Positions 1 through 9,257 are shown, counted from the stretch's first letter. The stretch is DNA of 64,000 nucleotides from Bacillota bacterium (GCA_023445445.1 JAEXLD010000050.1:24786-88785); one strand, 5' to 3'. The notes: generated from the letters alone by a model not told the origin. Translations and numbers: made by a program.

Positions 1-388
1 CATAAAGCTCTTCTGCATCCCTAATTCCTTCGATAACACTCTCAATTATTTCTTCTAATTTAAGCCCTTTTTTAATATGAAAAATTGGAGCAAATCTTAT
101 TTCTATATACTTAATATTTTCCTTTGAGGCATCTTCTAACAATTCAAAGGCTGATCTTCTTAAATTTTCTTTAGTTTGCAATACTTTATTAGGAAGATGA
201 AACTTTTCTAAATATTCATCTAAAGAACTACAATTATCTCCAACTGTCAATAAATTTTTAACATAATCATATTCATAACTATCTAAAGCTATTCCTTCTT
301 TTTTTGCAAATTCTATTACAGTTTCAACTCTTAAACTTCCGTCCAAATGGCAATGTAATTCTATTTTGGGTAACTTATTAATATCCAT
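1..388 (-). CDS. add: Adenosine deaminase, 5' part (runs off left edge)
   Basis: Adenosine deaminase converts adenosine or deoxyadenosine to inosine in the cytoplasm during purine salvage. Only the first 129 or so codons are inside the window; the C-terminus lies beyond base 1. What is seen: the block KIELHCHLDGSLR just after the start, which holds the metal-binding HxH of the family, and a later IKYIEIRFAP block. The ATG at 386-388 follows GAGGAGTGATTGT, a good ribosome binding site. An adenine riboswitch lies 240 bases upstream on the same strand, the classic partner of this gene, so induction by adenine is expected. The identification is firm; the completeness of the gene cannot be judged. 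Confidence 0.93.
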   Translation of the reverse strand, partial: MDINKLPKIELHCHLDGSLRVETVIEFAKKEGIALDSYEYDYVKNLLTVGDNCSSLDEYLEKFHLPNKVLQTKENLRRSAFELLEDASKENIKYIEIRFAPIFHIKKGLKLEEIIESVIEGIRDAEELY

Positions 389-452
389 ACAATCACTCCT
401 CTATTTAATACAATTTAAAGTAAAGATAATATATACAAATGTATAAAAAGTA

Positions 453-513
453 TATAGATATTATATTCTTTGCTCCGTCGCAAGCTCCAAGTCGCCAGAA
501 TATAATATCTATA
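453..513. repeat. Palindromic repeat element in the add leader
   Basis: A perfect 17-bp inverted repeat (arms 453-469 and 497-513, TATAGATATTATATTCT) encloses a 27-base GC-rich core in which GCTCC and GTCGC each occur twice as imperfect direct repeats. It sits between the riboswitch terminator and the add start codon, so it is part of the add mRNA leader. It looks like a dispersed palindromic unit inserted into the leader; I see no second copy in this window. Confidence 0.6.
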
Positions 514-594
514 TCCTCTAATACTGAAGGAAAGGAATTTATAAAAAATTATTAAAATGGTAATATTTTTATTAATTCCTAAAAAATAAAAAAA

Positions 595-646
595 ATTCCT
601 GATCACGAAGAAATCACAAGTAAGTGATTTCTTCGTAATCAAGAAT
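595..646 (-). terminator. Riboswitch-controlled intrinsic terminator of add
   Basis: On the minus strand a 23-bp stem (ATTCTTGATTACGAAG... pairing with its near-perfect complement, two G-U wobbles, 6-base loop) is followed by a long U-rich run at 582-594. The 5' arm consists of the 3' strands of P3 and P1 of the adjoining purine aptamer, so aptamer folding and terminator folding exclude each other. This is the usual layout of a ligand-on transcriptional switch. Confidence 0.9.
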
Positions 647-700
647 TATTGGTTCTTGGTAGAGACCCCTAAACCATATTATTAGGGTTATACGAAGTAT
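629..700 (-). promoter_or_regulatory. Purine (adenine-type) riboswitch aptamer
   Basis: Read on the minus strand, the segment shows the purine aptamer in order: P1 (CUUCGU/ACGAAG), AUAA, P2 with CCUAAU..AUGGUUUAGG, the conserved GUCUCUACC joint, P3 (CAAGAA/UUCUUG), then GAUUACG. The base that pairs with the ligand (in GAUUAYG) is U, which is the adenine-specific form; guanine aptamers have C there. It lies upstream of adenosine deaminase, the same pairing known from the Vibrio vulnificus add switch. Ligand binding should prevent the terminator at 595-646 and turn add on. Confidence 0.93.
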
Positions 701-728
701 TTTATATCCATAATTTTAAATTATCACT

Positions 729-756
729 ATTTTATCATAGATATTAAATAAGTCAA
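729..756 (-). promoter_or_regulatory. Sigma-A promoter of the add leader
   Basis: TTGACT at 751-756, a 16-base spacer, and TAAAAT at 729-734 on the minus strand. It lies about 30 bases upstream of the riboswitch, right where the add leader transcript should begin. Confidence 0.6.
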
Positions 757-762
757 TATATT

Positions 763-1581
763 TTAAAAATTAAATGTGTCTGGGTCTGAACCAGTTCTAA
801 GATTTTTATTCATGCCATTTATTAATTCTACTTCTTCATTAGTTAGTTCAAAATCAAATACATCAGCATTTTCTTTAATTCTATTTTCATGGACAGATTT
901 AGGGAATACTACAATTCCTTTTTGTAGTAACCATCTAATTATTACTTGTGCAGCTGATTTATTATATTTTTTACCTATCTCTATTATTTCTTCATTATTT
1001 AAACAAGCACCTGAACCAAGTGGTGACCATGCTTCTAAAATTATTCCTTTCTCTTTGCACATTTCTAATATATCATTATCTTGCATTTGAGGATTAAACT
1101 CCATTTGATTAACAGCAGGAACAACCTCTGTATTATCTAGTAAATCTTGTAAGTGATGTGTCTTGAAATTTGAAACTCCTATGGCCTTGGCTCTTCCACT
1201 TCTATAAATTTCTTCCATAACCTTATAAGATTTAATATATTTATCTTTAACTGGCCAATGTATTAAATATAAGTCAACGTAGTCTAAACCAAGTTTCTTT
1301 AAGCTAGTTTCAAAAGCTTCCATTACTTTTTCATCTCGCATATCTTGATTCCATAACTTCGTTACTATAAACAAATCTTCTCTTTTTATTCCACTTTCTC
1401 TTATGGCTTCTCCAACAGCTTCCTCATTTTTATAAACAGCTGCTGTATCTATATGTCTATAACCAGCTTTTAATGCAGCAAGAACTGCATTTTTAGTTTC
1501 TTCTCCACTTCTCCAAACACCTAGTCCTAATTGGTAAATGCCATTTCCAGTATTCATCTTTATTTTACTATTTAAATTCAT
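763..1581 (-). CDS. Aldo/keto reductase
   Basis: NAD(P)H-dependent cytoplasmic reductase of aldehydes or ketones, of the class that includes 2,5-diketo-D-gluconate reductases. The 272-residue chain has the full catalytic tetrad: Asp45 and Tyr50 in HIDTAAVYKNE, Lys75 in FIVTKLWN and His108 in LYLIHWPV; the late FPKSVHENRIKEN block is the coenzyme-phosphate binding segment. The length is normal for the short AKR type. The start is supported by AGGAGG upstream of the ATG at 1581. It is a single-gene unit between GH127 and the add leader; the natural substrate cannot be told from sequence. Confidence 0.9.
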   Translation of the reverse strand: MNLNSKIKMNTGNGIYQLGLGVWRSGEETKNAVLAALKAGYRHIDTAAVYKNEEAVGEAIRESGIKREDLFIVTKLWNQDMRDEKVMEAFETSLKKLGLDYVDLYLIHWPVKDKYIKSYKVMEEIYRSGRAKAIGVSNFKTHHLQDLLDNTEVVPAVNQMEFNPQMQDNDILEMCKEKGIILEAWSPLGSGACLNNEEIIEIGKKYNKSAAQVIIRWLLQKGIVVFPKSVHENRIKENADVFDFELTNEEVELINGMNKNLRTGSDPDTFNF

Positions 1582-1671
1582 AGTCCTACCTCCTAAAGTA
1601 TTAATTATATTTATAATTATATCAAAATAATTAGAAAAAACAAAAAATTCTAAATATAATTAATAAAAAAG

Positions 1672-3459
1672 TTAGTTGCATTTGTTTATTCTTGTAAAAT
1701 AAATACTATATCTTTCATGATGGAGGTTATAAAAGGGTATTAATTTTACTACATCATTACCTTCATTATTAAAACTCAGTTCAAATTCTAAGTTCCATTT
1801 ATTTTCTACCTTTTTCACTTTATTAAGTAAATTATGATTTTCACTTATTATACTAGGTATCTCTATAGGTTTATGATTATTTAACTTTAAGTGATCTTCT
1901 ACTATATCACTTTCTGGAAAAGCTTCTCTCCCAAAGGCACCTGCTAATACTAAAGGTCCATACATAAAACAAACTTTATTTTCATCTTCTCTTGAATTAT
2001 AGATATGTAAATCCATATTTAACTTTATTTCTAAAACATCGCCTTTTTTCCAAAGTTTTTTTATTGAAATATATCCTTTTTCTTTATCACAGCATACTTC
2101 CTTACCATTTAGTAGGACTTCAATATCACTACTAATCCAGTATGGCACTCTTATTTTTAAGGTATAACATTCATTATTGCTTTCTTTTATTATTATTTTA
2201 GTTTTTTCTTTATTTGGAAAATCAGTAATTTGATTTATTTTTATATTTTTTTCTTTTAATTCTATTGTTGAACTTATAAATAAATTTATATATATATCAT
2301 TGTTTTCTACATAATATATATTTTTTGTGTACTTACCTGGATTCTCCATACCACTGCCTGTACAGCACCAAAAAGATTTATCTAGAGAACAATAAACCTT
2401 AAAATGACCTGGCTTAGTAGATACAAAATAGGTTTTCATTCCACTTATAGGATCTTGGGATGCAAGGATATGATTATATAATGCTTTTTCATAATAGTCT
2501 ATATATTTACTATGATGGTCCCACTTATATAAATATTCTGTAAGTTTTAGCATATTATAAGTATTACAGGTTTCTGCTGTTGTAACTCCTAAGGTTTCAG
2601 TTCTTATTTTCCCAAAGTGTTCATCTATACTATTTCCACCAATTGCATAGGATCTTTCCCTTGTAACAATATTCCAGAACAATTCACAAACCTGCTTATA
2701 TTTTTCATCCTTTGTTATATCGTATAGTTTAGCTATTCCAAGGATTTTAGGGATTTGAGTGTTTGCATGCTTTCCTTCTAATTCATCTTTATTTTTCATT
2801 AGAGGATATATAATTTCCTTATCTATAAATCTTATAGATAAATTTAAGTAATCTTTATTTTTTGTTATTTCATATAGTAATCCAAAAACTTCACACATTC
2901 CACCATGTTCACAATAAAGCATTTTATCAAATTCTTCTTCTGTTAAATTATCTAAGCCATTCTTTGCCCAATCAGATAATTTAATTAATATTTCTAAAGC
3001 TTTTTTATTGTTACTTAATTTATAGGCATCTAAAAGCCCTGAATATATTTTATGAATGCTATACCAAGGAACCCAACTATCCCCTAAATCAAACCTTGTT
3101 ACAGTAAAGTTTCTACTAAAAACCTTATCAAAACAATCTTTTTTAAATCCACTTACATAGCCAGTCTTTTCTACATCTTGTAAGTAACTTAATTCATCTA
3201 CTATGTAATCTATTTTTTCTTTAATAGTTACATCATCAGTTGCTATATACATATAGGATAATGCTGAAAGGTAGTGACCAAGAGAATGACCACTTATTTC
3301 TCTTTCTTCCCATCCACCATATCTATAGTTTTTAGGATTTAAACCAATTGCTTCATAGCAAGGAGCTAATAATCTGTCTGAGTCTAAGTATAGTAAATAA
3401 GCCTTTCCCTTATTCTCTGAATCTTTAAATATTCCATTTAATAAACTTATTTTATTCAT
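1672..3459 (-). CDS. GH127 family beta-L-arabinofuranosidase
   Basis: Glycoside hydrolase (DUF1680/GH127) that removes beta-L-arabinofuranose from arabino-oligosaccharides. The Zn-thiolate catalytic site of the family is visible: Glu296 and Cys298 in TTAETCNTYN, and the Cys365-Cys366 pair in FWCCTGSGMENP, where the first Cys is the nucleophile by analogy with HypBA1. At 595 residues, with no signal peptide, it should act inside the cell on imported oligosaccharides. A GTG two codons upstream (3465) is possible, but GAGAGGTG is better spaced for the ATG at 3459. It follows the arabinose operon on the same strand but is separated from it by a terminator at 3481-3533. Confidence 0.88.
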   Translation of the reverse strand: MNKISLLNGIFKDSENKGKAYLLYLDSDRLLAPCYEAIGLNPKNYRYGGWEEREISGHSLGHYLSALSYMYIATDDVTIKEKIDYIVDELSYLQDVEKTGYVSGFKKDCFDKVFSRNFTVTRFDLGDSWVPWYSIHKIYSGLLDAYKLSNNKKALEILIKLSDWAKNGLDNLTEEEFDKMLYCEHGGMCEVFGLLYEITKNKDYLNLSIRFIDKEIIYPLMKNKDELEGKHANTQIPKILGIAKLYDITKDEKYKQVCELFWNIVTRERSYAIGGNSIDEHFGKIRTETLGVTTAETCNTYNMLKLTEYLYKWDHHSKYIDYYEKALYNHILASQDPISGMKTYFVSTKPGHFKVYCSLDKSFWCCTGSGMENPGKYTKNIYYVENNDIYINLFISSTIELKEKNIKINQITDFPNKEKTKIIIKESNNECYTLKIRVPYWISSDIEVLLNGKEVCCDKEKGYISIKKLWKKGDVLEIKLNMDLHIYNSREDENKVCFMYGPLVLAGAFGREAFPESDIVEDHLKLNNHKPIEIPSIISENHNLLNKVKKVENKWNLEFELSFNNEGNDVVKLIPFYNLHHERYSIYFTRINKCN

Positions 3460-3480
3460 ATGCACCTCTCAAATTTTATA

Positions 3481-3533
3481 AAAAAATAATATCAATTATT
3501 ATACTAGTGGTACTTAAATTGATATTATTTTTT
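3481..3533 (-). terminator. Terminator after the araBDA-abfA operon
   Basis: 17-bp perfect inverted repeat (3481-3497 and 3517-3533) whose 3' arm on the minus strand ends in a U run. It lies just downstream of the DUF6171 gene and just upstream of the GH127 gene, so it probably limits read-through into the latter. Confidence 0.7.
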
Positions 3534-3559
3534 TATTATTTAATTAGTAATTCATTATC

Positions 3560-3814
3560 TTACCAATATCTATTCTTATTGGGACAATAATTTTTTTTAA
3601 CAGCAGCTCTAATTTCAACAAAGCATCCACAAAGCTTGCACATTCCATTTATTAATAGGTCACACTCTTTACATATGCTTAATCTTTTTTCATATTCCTC
3701 ATCACTAGTCCTAATATAGTCATCTATTGCAGAAATATATTCTTTCATATGAAGATATTCTGCTTCGCTTAAAACTTCATCCATAAGACATCGTCTGCAA
3801 AATGGTTTACTCAT
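3560..3814 (-). CDS. DUF6171-like small cysteine-rich protein
   Basis: Small protein of 84 residues with four Cys pairs or singles laid out as a metal-site pattern: CRRC near the N-terminus, then CKEC, CKLCGC and a final CPNKNRYW. This matches the short zinc-ribbon-like DUF6171 family; its function is unknown. Its ATG at 3814 starts one base after the TAA of abfA (3816-3818), with no Shine-Dalgarno sequence, so it is probably translated by reinitiation. An in-frame TTG at 3823, inside the abfA end, is the alternative start. It is the last gene of the arabinose operon, which suggests, but does not prove, a link to arabinoside breakdown. Confidence 0.7.
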   Translation of the reverse strand: MSKPFCRRCLMDEVLSEAEYLHMKEYISAIDDYIRTSDEEYEKRLSICKECDLLINGMCKLCGCFVEIRAAVKKNYCPNKNRYW

Positions 3815-3815
3815 A

Positions 3816-5291
3816 TTATTCAATAATAAATCTCATAACACTACATTTTGGAATTGTGAAACTTAATCCTTTTTCTGTTACGGAGAAATCATTAAATTCC
3901 TTAATAGTAACAGTATTAGGGTCTTCAAATGTATTGCATGCATTCATTTCATTAGTCAATATATTTGCTGTAATCTTTGTAGGATTTTTACCTAATAATT
4001 CTGTATCTACTTTATAATCATCAGTAATAGATAAATTATTTATAGTAAATATTATTCTGCCATCTTTATCTACTGAAGCTGATTCATGTAAGTTAGGCAC
4101 TAAATTTTCCTCTTCTAAACCTATTTCTTTAGTTTCAATATAGCTTTCTAATAAAGTTGCTTCTTGGTGATCTTTATACATATTAAACACGTGATATGTT
4201 GGTGTTAATATCATATTTTCACCTTCTGTTAATATAACAGCTTGTAGAACATTTACCATTTGAGCTATATTAGCCATTCTTACTCTTCTTGAATGCTTAT
4301 TGAAAATATTTAAGTTAATACCTGCAATAAGAGCATCTCTCATTGTGTTTTGTTGATATAAGAATCCTGGATTAGTTCCTGCTTCAACATCATACCAACT
4401 ACCCCATTCATCTACAATTAAAGCAACTCTTTCTTCTTTATCATATTTATTCATTATTTTTATATGATTCTTTATAAATTCATCCATTTCAAGAGTTTTC
4501 TTTAATGTTTTATACCAAGCTTCATTGTCAAAATCTCTAGCATCACCTTTATTGCTCCAACCACCTGGGAATGTATAATAATGTAATGTTAATCCGTCCA
4601 TAAAGTTGCCAGCTGTCTTCATTAGCTCTTCTGTCCAACTATAATTGCTATCAGATGGTCCACAAGCTATTTTATATAATTGATTTCCTGGATAATTTCT
4701 GCAATAAGTTTGATATCTTCTATACATATTTGCATAGAATTCAGCAGTCATATTTCCACCACAACCCCAATTTTCATTACCTACTCCAAAATATTTAACC
4801 TTCCAAGCTGCTTCGTGTCCATTTTCTTTTCTAAGATCAGCCATAGGAGATACTCCATCAAAAGTTAAATATTCTACCCATTCTGACATTTCTTGAACTG
4901 TACCACTACCTAAATTACCATTTATATAAGGTTCACATTCAAGCTGTCTACATAATTCCATAAATTCATGAGTTCCAAAACTATTATCTTCTAAAGTTCC
5001 ACCCCAATGAGTGTTTATAAGTTTCTTTCTATTTTCCTTTGGGCCAATACCATCTTTCCAATGATACTCATCAGCAAAACAACCACCTGGCCATCTTAAA
5101 ACTGGTATTTTGATTTCCTTTAATGCTTCTACTACATCTTTTCTCATACCATTTACATTAGGTATATCAGAGTTTTCTCCAACATATATCCCTTCATAAA
5201 TGCATCTTCCTAAGTGTTCTGAAAAGTGTCCATAGATTTCTTTACTTATTTTAGAAAGTTGTTTTTCAGTGTTTATTATATACTTTGCCAT
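3816..5291 (-). CDS. abfA: Intracellular alpha-L-arabinofuranosidase, GH51
   Basis: Retaining hydrolase that removes alpha-L-arabinofuranosyl residues from arabino-oligosaccharides and so feeds arabinose to AraA. Of 491 residues, Glu173 in GVGNENWGCGG is the acid/base and Glu295 in LIVDEWGSWYD the nucleophile, at the same places as in Geobacillus AbfA; the N-terminal RWPGGCFADEYHW block is also typical. There is no signal peptide, so it acts in the cytoplasm. The ATG is preceded by AGAGGTGAAGAA. It is fourth in the operon araB-araD-araA-abfA and should be controlled by AraR at the araB promoter. Confidence 0.95.
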   Translation of the reverse strand: MAKYIINTEKQLSKISKEIYGHFSEHLGRCIYEGIYVGENSDIPNVNGMRKDVVEALKEIKIPVLRWPGGCFADEYHWKDGIGPKENRKKLINTHWGGTLEDNSFGTHEFMELCRQLECEPYINGNLGSGTVQEMSEWVEYLTFDGVSPMADLRKENGHEAAWKVKYFGVGNENWGCGGNMTAEFYANMYRRYQTYCRNYPGNQLYKIACGPSDSNYSWTEELMKTAGNFMDGLTLHYYTFPGGWSNKGDARDFDNEAWYKTLKKTLEMDEFIKNHIKIMNKYDKEERVALIVDEWGSWYDVEAGTNPGFLYQQNTMRDALIAGINLNIFNKHSRRVRMANIAQMVNVLQAVILTEGENMILTPTYHVFNMYKDHQEATLLESYIETKEIGLEEENLVPNLHESASVDKDGRIIFTINNLSITDDYKVDTELLGKNPTKITANILTNEMNACNTFEDPNTVTIKEFNDFSVTEKGLSFTIPKCSVMRFIIE

Positions 5292-5369
5292 TTCTTCACC
5301 TCTTAAGTTTAATTATTTTAAATCTTATAATTATTTGAATTTGATTTTAATACTAAATTCCTGAGCTTA

Positions 5370-6863
5370 TTATTTATTTAACATCCAATAGATACTATTC
5401 CACTTTAGTTCATTTGAAAAATCTCTTATATTTGTATTTTTTCCTATAACAACAACTTCTAAGTCATACATATCTGCAAGGCTACATAATTGTTCTGAAT
5501 CAACTACATATGAAAATGAAGTATGATGAGCTCCGCCAGCTAATATCCATGCTTCAGCACCTATTTTTAATGATGGTTCTGGAGTCCATAAAACTCTAGC
5601 AACTGGAAGATTAGGTAAATCCTTTTCAACTTCCTTTGCATTTACTTCATTAATTATTAATCTCATTCTTCCACCTAAGTCTACTAAGGAAGCACATATA
5701 GCCTTACCTGCTTGTCCATTAAATATAAGTCTAGCTGGATCCCCCTTATCTCCAATTGATAAAGGTTTTACATCTATTATTGGCTTATTAGCAGAAATTG
5801 TTGGGCAAACTTCTAACATATGAGCTCCTAATATCATTTCATTACCTGGTTCAAAATGATATGTGTAATCTTCCATAAAGGAAGTACCAATATTATTTGC
5901 CATTATTTTCATAAGTCTTACTAAGCCAGCAGTTTTCCAATCTCCTTCTCCGCCAAAGCCATAGCCCTCTTCCATAAGTCTTTGTACAGCTAAGCCTGGT
6001 AATTGTTCCATACCATGTAGTACTTGGAAATTAGTTGTGAAAGCAGTATATTCTCCTTTTTCAAGGAATCTTCTTAGAGCAATTTCTACTTTAGCTTGAT
6101 ATTTTATAGAGTCTCTAATAGCACCATCGACTTGTCCTTCTTTACAAATATCATATTTTTCTTCATAAACCTTCATTAAATCTTCTACTTCTTCTGATTT
6201 AACTTTATCTATTTCTTCTACTAAATCTCCAATTCCAAAAGCATCACAAGTCCATCCAAGCTTTATTGCTGCTTCCACCTTATCACCTTCAGTTACAGCA
6301 ACATTTCTCATATTATCATCAAATCTAGCTATTTTTATATTTTGTCCTTCTACAAAGGCAACAGCAACACCCATCCATTTATTTATATCCTTATTAACTT
6401 CTTTGTCTTGCCAATGTCCAACTATAACTTTTCTTTTATTTTTCATTCTTGTATTTATGAATCCAAATTCTCTATCTCCATGAGCTGATTGATTTAAATT
6501 CATAAAGTCCATATCTATAGTTTCCCATGGTATATCTCTATTAAATTGAGTATGGAAATGAAGTTGTGGCTTATTTAAAATAGCTAAGCCTTTAATCCAC
6601 ATTTTAGCTGGTGAAAATGTATGCATCCATGTAATTATTCCAGCACAATTTTCATCATTATTTGCTGCTAAACAAACATCATAAATTTCTTTAGGATTTC
6701 TAACTGTTGGTTTATAAACTATATTATATTTAATATCTTCAATTTGATTTAATCCCTCAACGATTTTTTGAGAATCTATAGCAACTTGATTTAATGTTTC
6801 TTCTCCATATAAATCTTGACTACCTGTTATAAACCAAAAATTATATTCTTTAACCTTTAACAT
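5370..6863 (-). CDS. araA: L-arabinose isomerase
   Basis: Isomerises L-arabinose to L-ribulose in the cytoplasm, a Mn-dependent step. The 497-residue chain begins with FWFITGSQDLYGEE and carries GIITWMHTFSPAKMW and HFHTQFNRDIPW, all signature blocks of AraA; the Glu and His metal ligands fall in GGEGDWK and in the HMLEVCP region. Length is normal. AGGAGGG precedes the ATG. It lies 30 bases after araD on the same strand, within the AraR-controlled operon. Confidence 0.97.
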   Translation of the reverse strand: MLKVKEYNFWFITGSQDLYGEETLNQVAIDSQKIVEGLNQIEDIKYNIVYKPTVRNPKEIYDVCLAANNDENCAGIITWMHTFSPAKMWIKGLAILNKPQLHFHTQFNRDIPWETIDMDFMNLNQSAHGDREFGFINTRMKNKRKVIVGHWQDKEVNKDINKWMGVAVAFVEGQNIKIARFDDNMRNVAVTEGDKVEAAIKLGWTCDAFGIGDLVEEIDKVKSEEVEDLMKVYEEKYDICKEGQVDGAIRDSIKYQAKVEIALRRFLEKGEYTAFTTNFQVLHGMEQLPGLAVQRLMEEGYGFGGEGDWKTAGLVRLMKIMANNIGTSFMEDYTYHFEPGNEMILGAHMLEVCPTISANKPIIDVKPLSIGDKGDPARLIFNGQAGKAICASLVDLGGRMRLIINEVNAKEVEKDLPNLPVARVLWTPEPSLKIGAEAWILAGGAHHTSFSYVVDSEQLCSLADMYDLEVVVIGKNTNIRDFSNELKWNSIYWMLNK

Positions 6864-6893
6864 ATTAACCCTCCTATTCCTTATTTTAAATAA

Positions 6894-7589
6894 TCATTTT
6901 TGACCATAATATGCATTTGAACCATGTTTTCTAAAGTAATGTTTATCTTGAAGCTCTTTGTCTATTGGAGTTATACTATTATTTAAGTTTTCTGTTATAA
7001 GAGCCATTTTAGATATTTCTTCTAGAACTATTGCATTTGATACTGCTTTATTTGGAGTTTCTCCCCAGGAAAATGGGCCATGACTTCCAACTATTATTCC
7101 TGGAACACTTAATACTTCTATTTTTCTTGATTCTAAGGTTTCAATTATTACAAAACCTGTATTTCTTTCATATTCTGTTTTTATTTCTCCATTTGTTAAC
7201 TTCCTAGTACATGGAACAGGCCCATAGAAAGTATCTGCATGAGTTGTCCCATAGGAAGGAATATCTCTTTTAGCTTGTGCCCAAGATGTTGCAAAGGTAG
7301 AATGAGTGTGAACTATTCCACCTAAATCAGTATATTTTTTATATAATTCTATATGAGTAATTGTATCTGATGAAGGTCTTAAATTTCCTTCTACTATATT
7401 TCCTTCTAAATCTACAACTACCATATCCTCTTCTTTCATATTTTCATAACTTACACCACTTGGCTTTATAACTACTAATCCTTTTTCTCTGTCTATTCCA
7501 CTAACGTTTCCCCAAGTTAAAACCACTAGGTTGTTTTTAACTAGAGCTAAATTTGCTTCAAAAACTTCTTTTTTTAATGCTTCTAACAT
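6894..7589 (-). CDS. araD: L-ribulose-5-phosphate 4-epimerase
   Basis: Converts L-ribulose 5-phosphate to D-xylulose 5-phosphate, the entry to the pentose phosphate pathway. It is a class II aldolase/epimerase fold of 231 residues: LTWGNVSGID and KPSGV near the N-terminus, the zinc-binding GGIVHTHSTFATSWAQ segment, and the third His in IIVGSHGPFSWG. The C-terminal LQDKHYFRKHG block is typical of AraD as opposed to fuculose aldolase. AGGAGG precedes the ATG, 9 bases after araB ends. Confidence 0.97.
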   Translation of the reverse strand: MLEALKKEVFEANLALVKNNLVVLTWGNVSGIDREKGLVVIKPSGVSYENMKEEDMVVVDLEGNIVEGNLRPSSDTITHIELYKKYTDLGGIVHTHSTFATSWAQAKRDIPSYGTTHADTFYGPVPCTRKLTNGEIKTEYERNTGFVIIETLESRKIEVLSVPGIIVGSHGPFSWGETPNKAVSNAIVLEEISKMALITENLNNSITPIDKELQDKHYFRKHGSNAYYGQK

Positions 7590-7598
7590 ATTTACCTC

Positions 7599-9257
7599 CT
7601 AAAGTTTTCTCATTTTCTTTAGATCCTTCATTACATCGTTTTCACCTCTACCAAAGTAATCATGTAATCTATCATAATGAGAATAGATTTTTGAGTAAAC
7701 TTCTACATTTTTTTCTATAGGTGTTATTACTTCATCTAATAATTTAGGAATTACTCTTGCAGCTTCATGTATTGATTCAAAGCCACCATTTTCTTTTCCT
7801 GCTACAACTGCACCAAACATAGCTGAGCCTAATGCTGGTGTTTCAGTAGATTTAGAAATTCTTATTGGAAGATTTGTTACATCTGCATAAATTTGAATAA
7901 GCATTCTATTTTTTTGTGGCAAGCCTCCACAAACATATAATTCATTTATTTCAATACCATACTCTATAAAGGTATCTACTATTTTTTTATGTCCAAAGGC
8001 TGTAGATTCAATTAAAGCTCTATAAATTTCTTCTGGCTTAGTATTTAAATTCAATCCTAGTATAAGCCCAGTTAAATCTGTATCTACTAAAACTGTTCTA
8101 TTTCCATTAAGCCAATCTAAAGCTAAAAGTCCTGAATCTCCTGGATTTAATTTTTCTGCCTTCATAGTTAGAAATTGATGTATATTCATTCCTAGTTTGT
8201 CCGCTTCATTTATATAGGATTGTGGCACACAGTTATTAACAAACCATGCAAAGATATCTCCAACAGCTGATTGTCCCGCTTCATATCCATAAAGTCCTGG
8301 TATTATACCATCTTCTACATATCCACAAATTCCTGGTACTACTACTTCTTTGTCTGATAAAACCATACTACAAGTTGAAGTACCCATTATCATAACCATT
8401 TTCCCTGGTTCTGTAACTCCCATAGCAGGAACAGCAACATGAGCATCTACATTAGCTATAGCTATTGGCATTCCGGCTTTTAGACCAATTTTTTTTGCCA
8501 TTTCTTCAGTTAATTCTCCTGCTTTTTCTCCTAGACTTGTAACTTCGCAATCATATTTATCTTCAAATAAATTTTCAAGTCTACTATCTAAAGCTTTTAG
8601 GAATTCTTTTCTTGGGAATCCTTCTTGTTTATGCCAAACTGCCTTATAACCAGCTGTACAACTATTTCTAGTTTCTTTACCTGTAAGCTGCATTATTACC
8701 CAATCAGTAGCTTCTATAAATTTATCTGTGGCATCATAAACTTTTGGATCTTCATTTAATATTTGCCATACCTTTGGAATAAACCATTCAGAAGAAATTT
8801 TTCCTCCATACCTACTTATAAATTTTTCACCCATGTTATTTGCTATTTCGTTTAATTTATTTGCTTCATCTTGAGCTGCATGATGTTTCCATAGCTTAAC
8901 ATAGGCATGGGGATTACTTTTAAATTCATCTAAATAACAAAGTGGAGTTCCATCTTTTTTCATAGGCAATATTGTACATGCTGTAAAGTCAATTCCAATA
9001 CCTATAATATCTTCTGCATCTACACCTGACTTCTCAATTATCTTTCGAATAATACAATCTAATACATCAATGTAATCTTTTGGATGCTGAAGTGCCCAAA
9101 AAGGCTCTAATTTTCTGCCACAAGGAAGCATTTCTGTCATTACAACATGAGGATAGGTCATCATTTCTGATATAACTTCTTCACCTGTATCAACATTAAG
9201 AAGTAATGCTCTTGCAGATTCACTACCATAATCAACTCCTATAGAATATTTACTCAT
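7599..9257 (-). CDS. araB: Ribulokinase
   Basis: FGGY-type sugar kinase that phosphorylates L-ribulose with ATP. The 552 residues start with YSIGVDYGSESARALL (phosphate loop of the actin-like fold) and include GIGIDFTACT, and the C-terminal ATPase block ELYVCGGLPQKNRMLIQIYADV. Length matches bacterial AraB. It is the first gene of the operon; GGAGGG precedes the ATG, and two AraR boxes lie 46-91 bases upstream of the start. Confidence 0.97.
   Translation of the reverse strand: MSKYSIGVDYGSESARALLLNVDTGEEVISEMMTYPHVVMTEMLPCGRKLEPFWALQHPKDYIDVLDCIIRKIIEKSGVDAEDIIGIGIDFTACTILPMKKDGTPLCYLDEFKSNPHAYVKLWKHHAAQDEANKLNEIANNMGEKFISRYGGKISSEWFIPKVWQILNEDPKVYDATDKFIEATDWVIMQLTGKETRNSCTAGYKAVWHKQEGFPRKEFLKALDSRLENLFEDKYDCEVTSLGEKAGELTEEMAKKIGLKAGMPIAIANVDAHVAVPAMGVTEPGKMVMIMGTSTCSMVLSDKEVVVPGICGYVEDGIIPGLYGYEAGQSAVGDIFAWFVNNCVPQSYINEADKLGMNIHQFLTMKAEKLNPGDSGLLALDWLNGNRTVLVDTDLTGLILGLNLNTKPEEIYRALIESTAFGHKKIVDTFIEYGIEINELYVCGGLPQKNRMLIQIYADVTNLPIRISKSTETPALGSAMFGAVVAGKENGGFESIHEAARVIPKLLDEVITPIEKNVEVYSKIYSHYDRLHDYFGRGENDVMKDLKKMRKL

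Noticed and set aside
415..642. Open frame of 75 codons (minus strand) in the add leader
   Set aside because: It runs through the terminator and the palindromic repeat of the leader, which explain the sequence better; there is no ribosome binding site.
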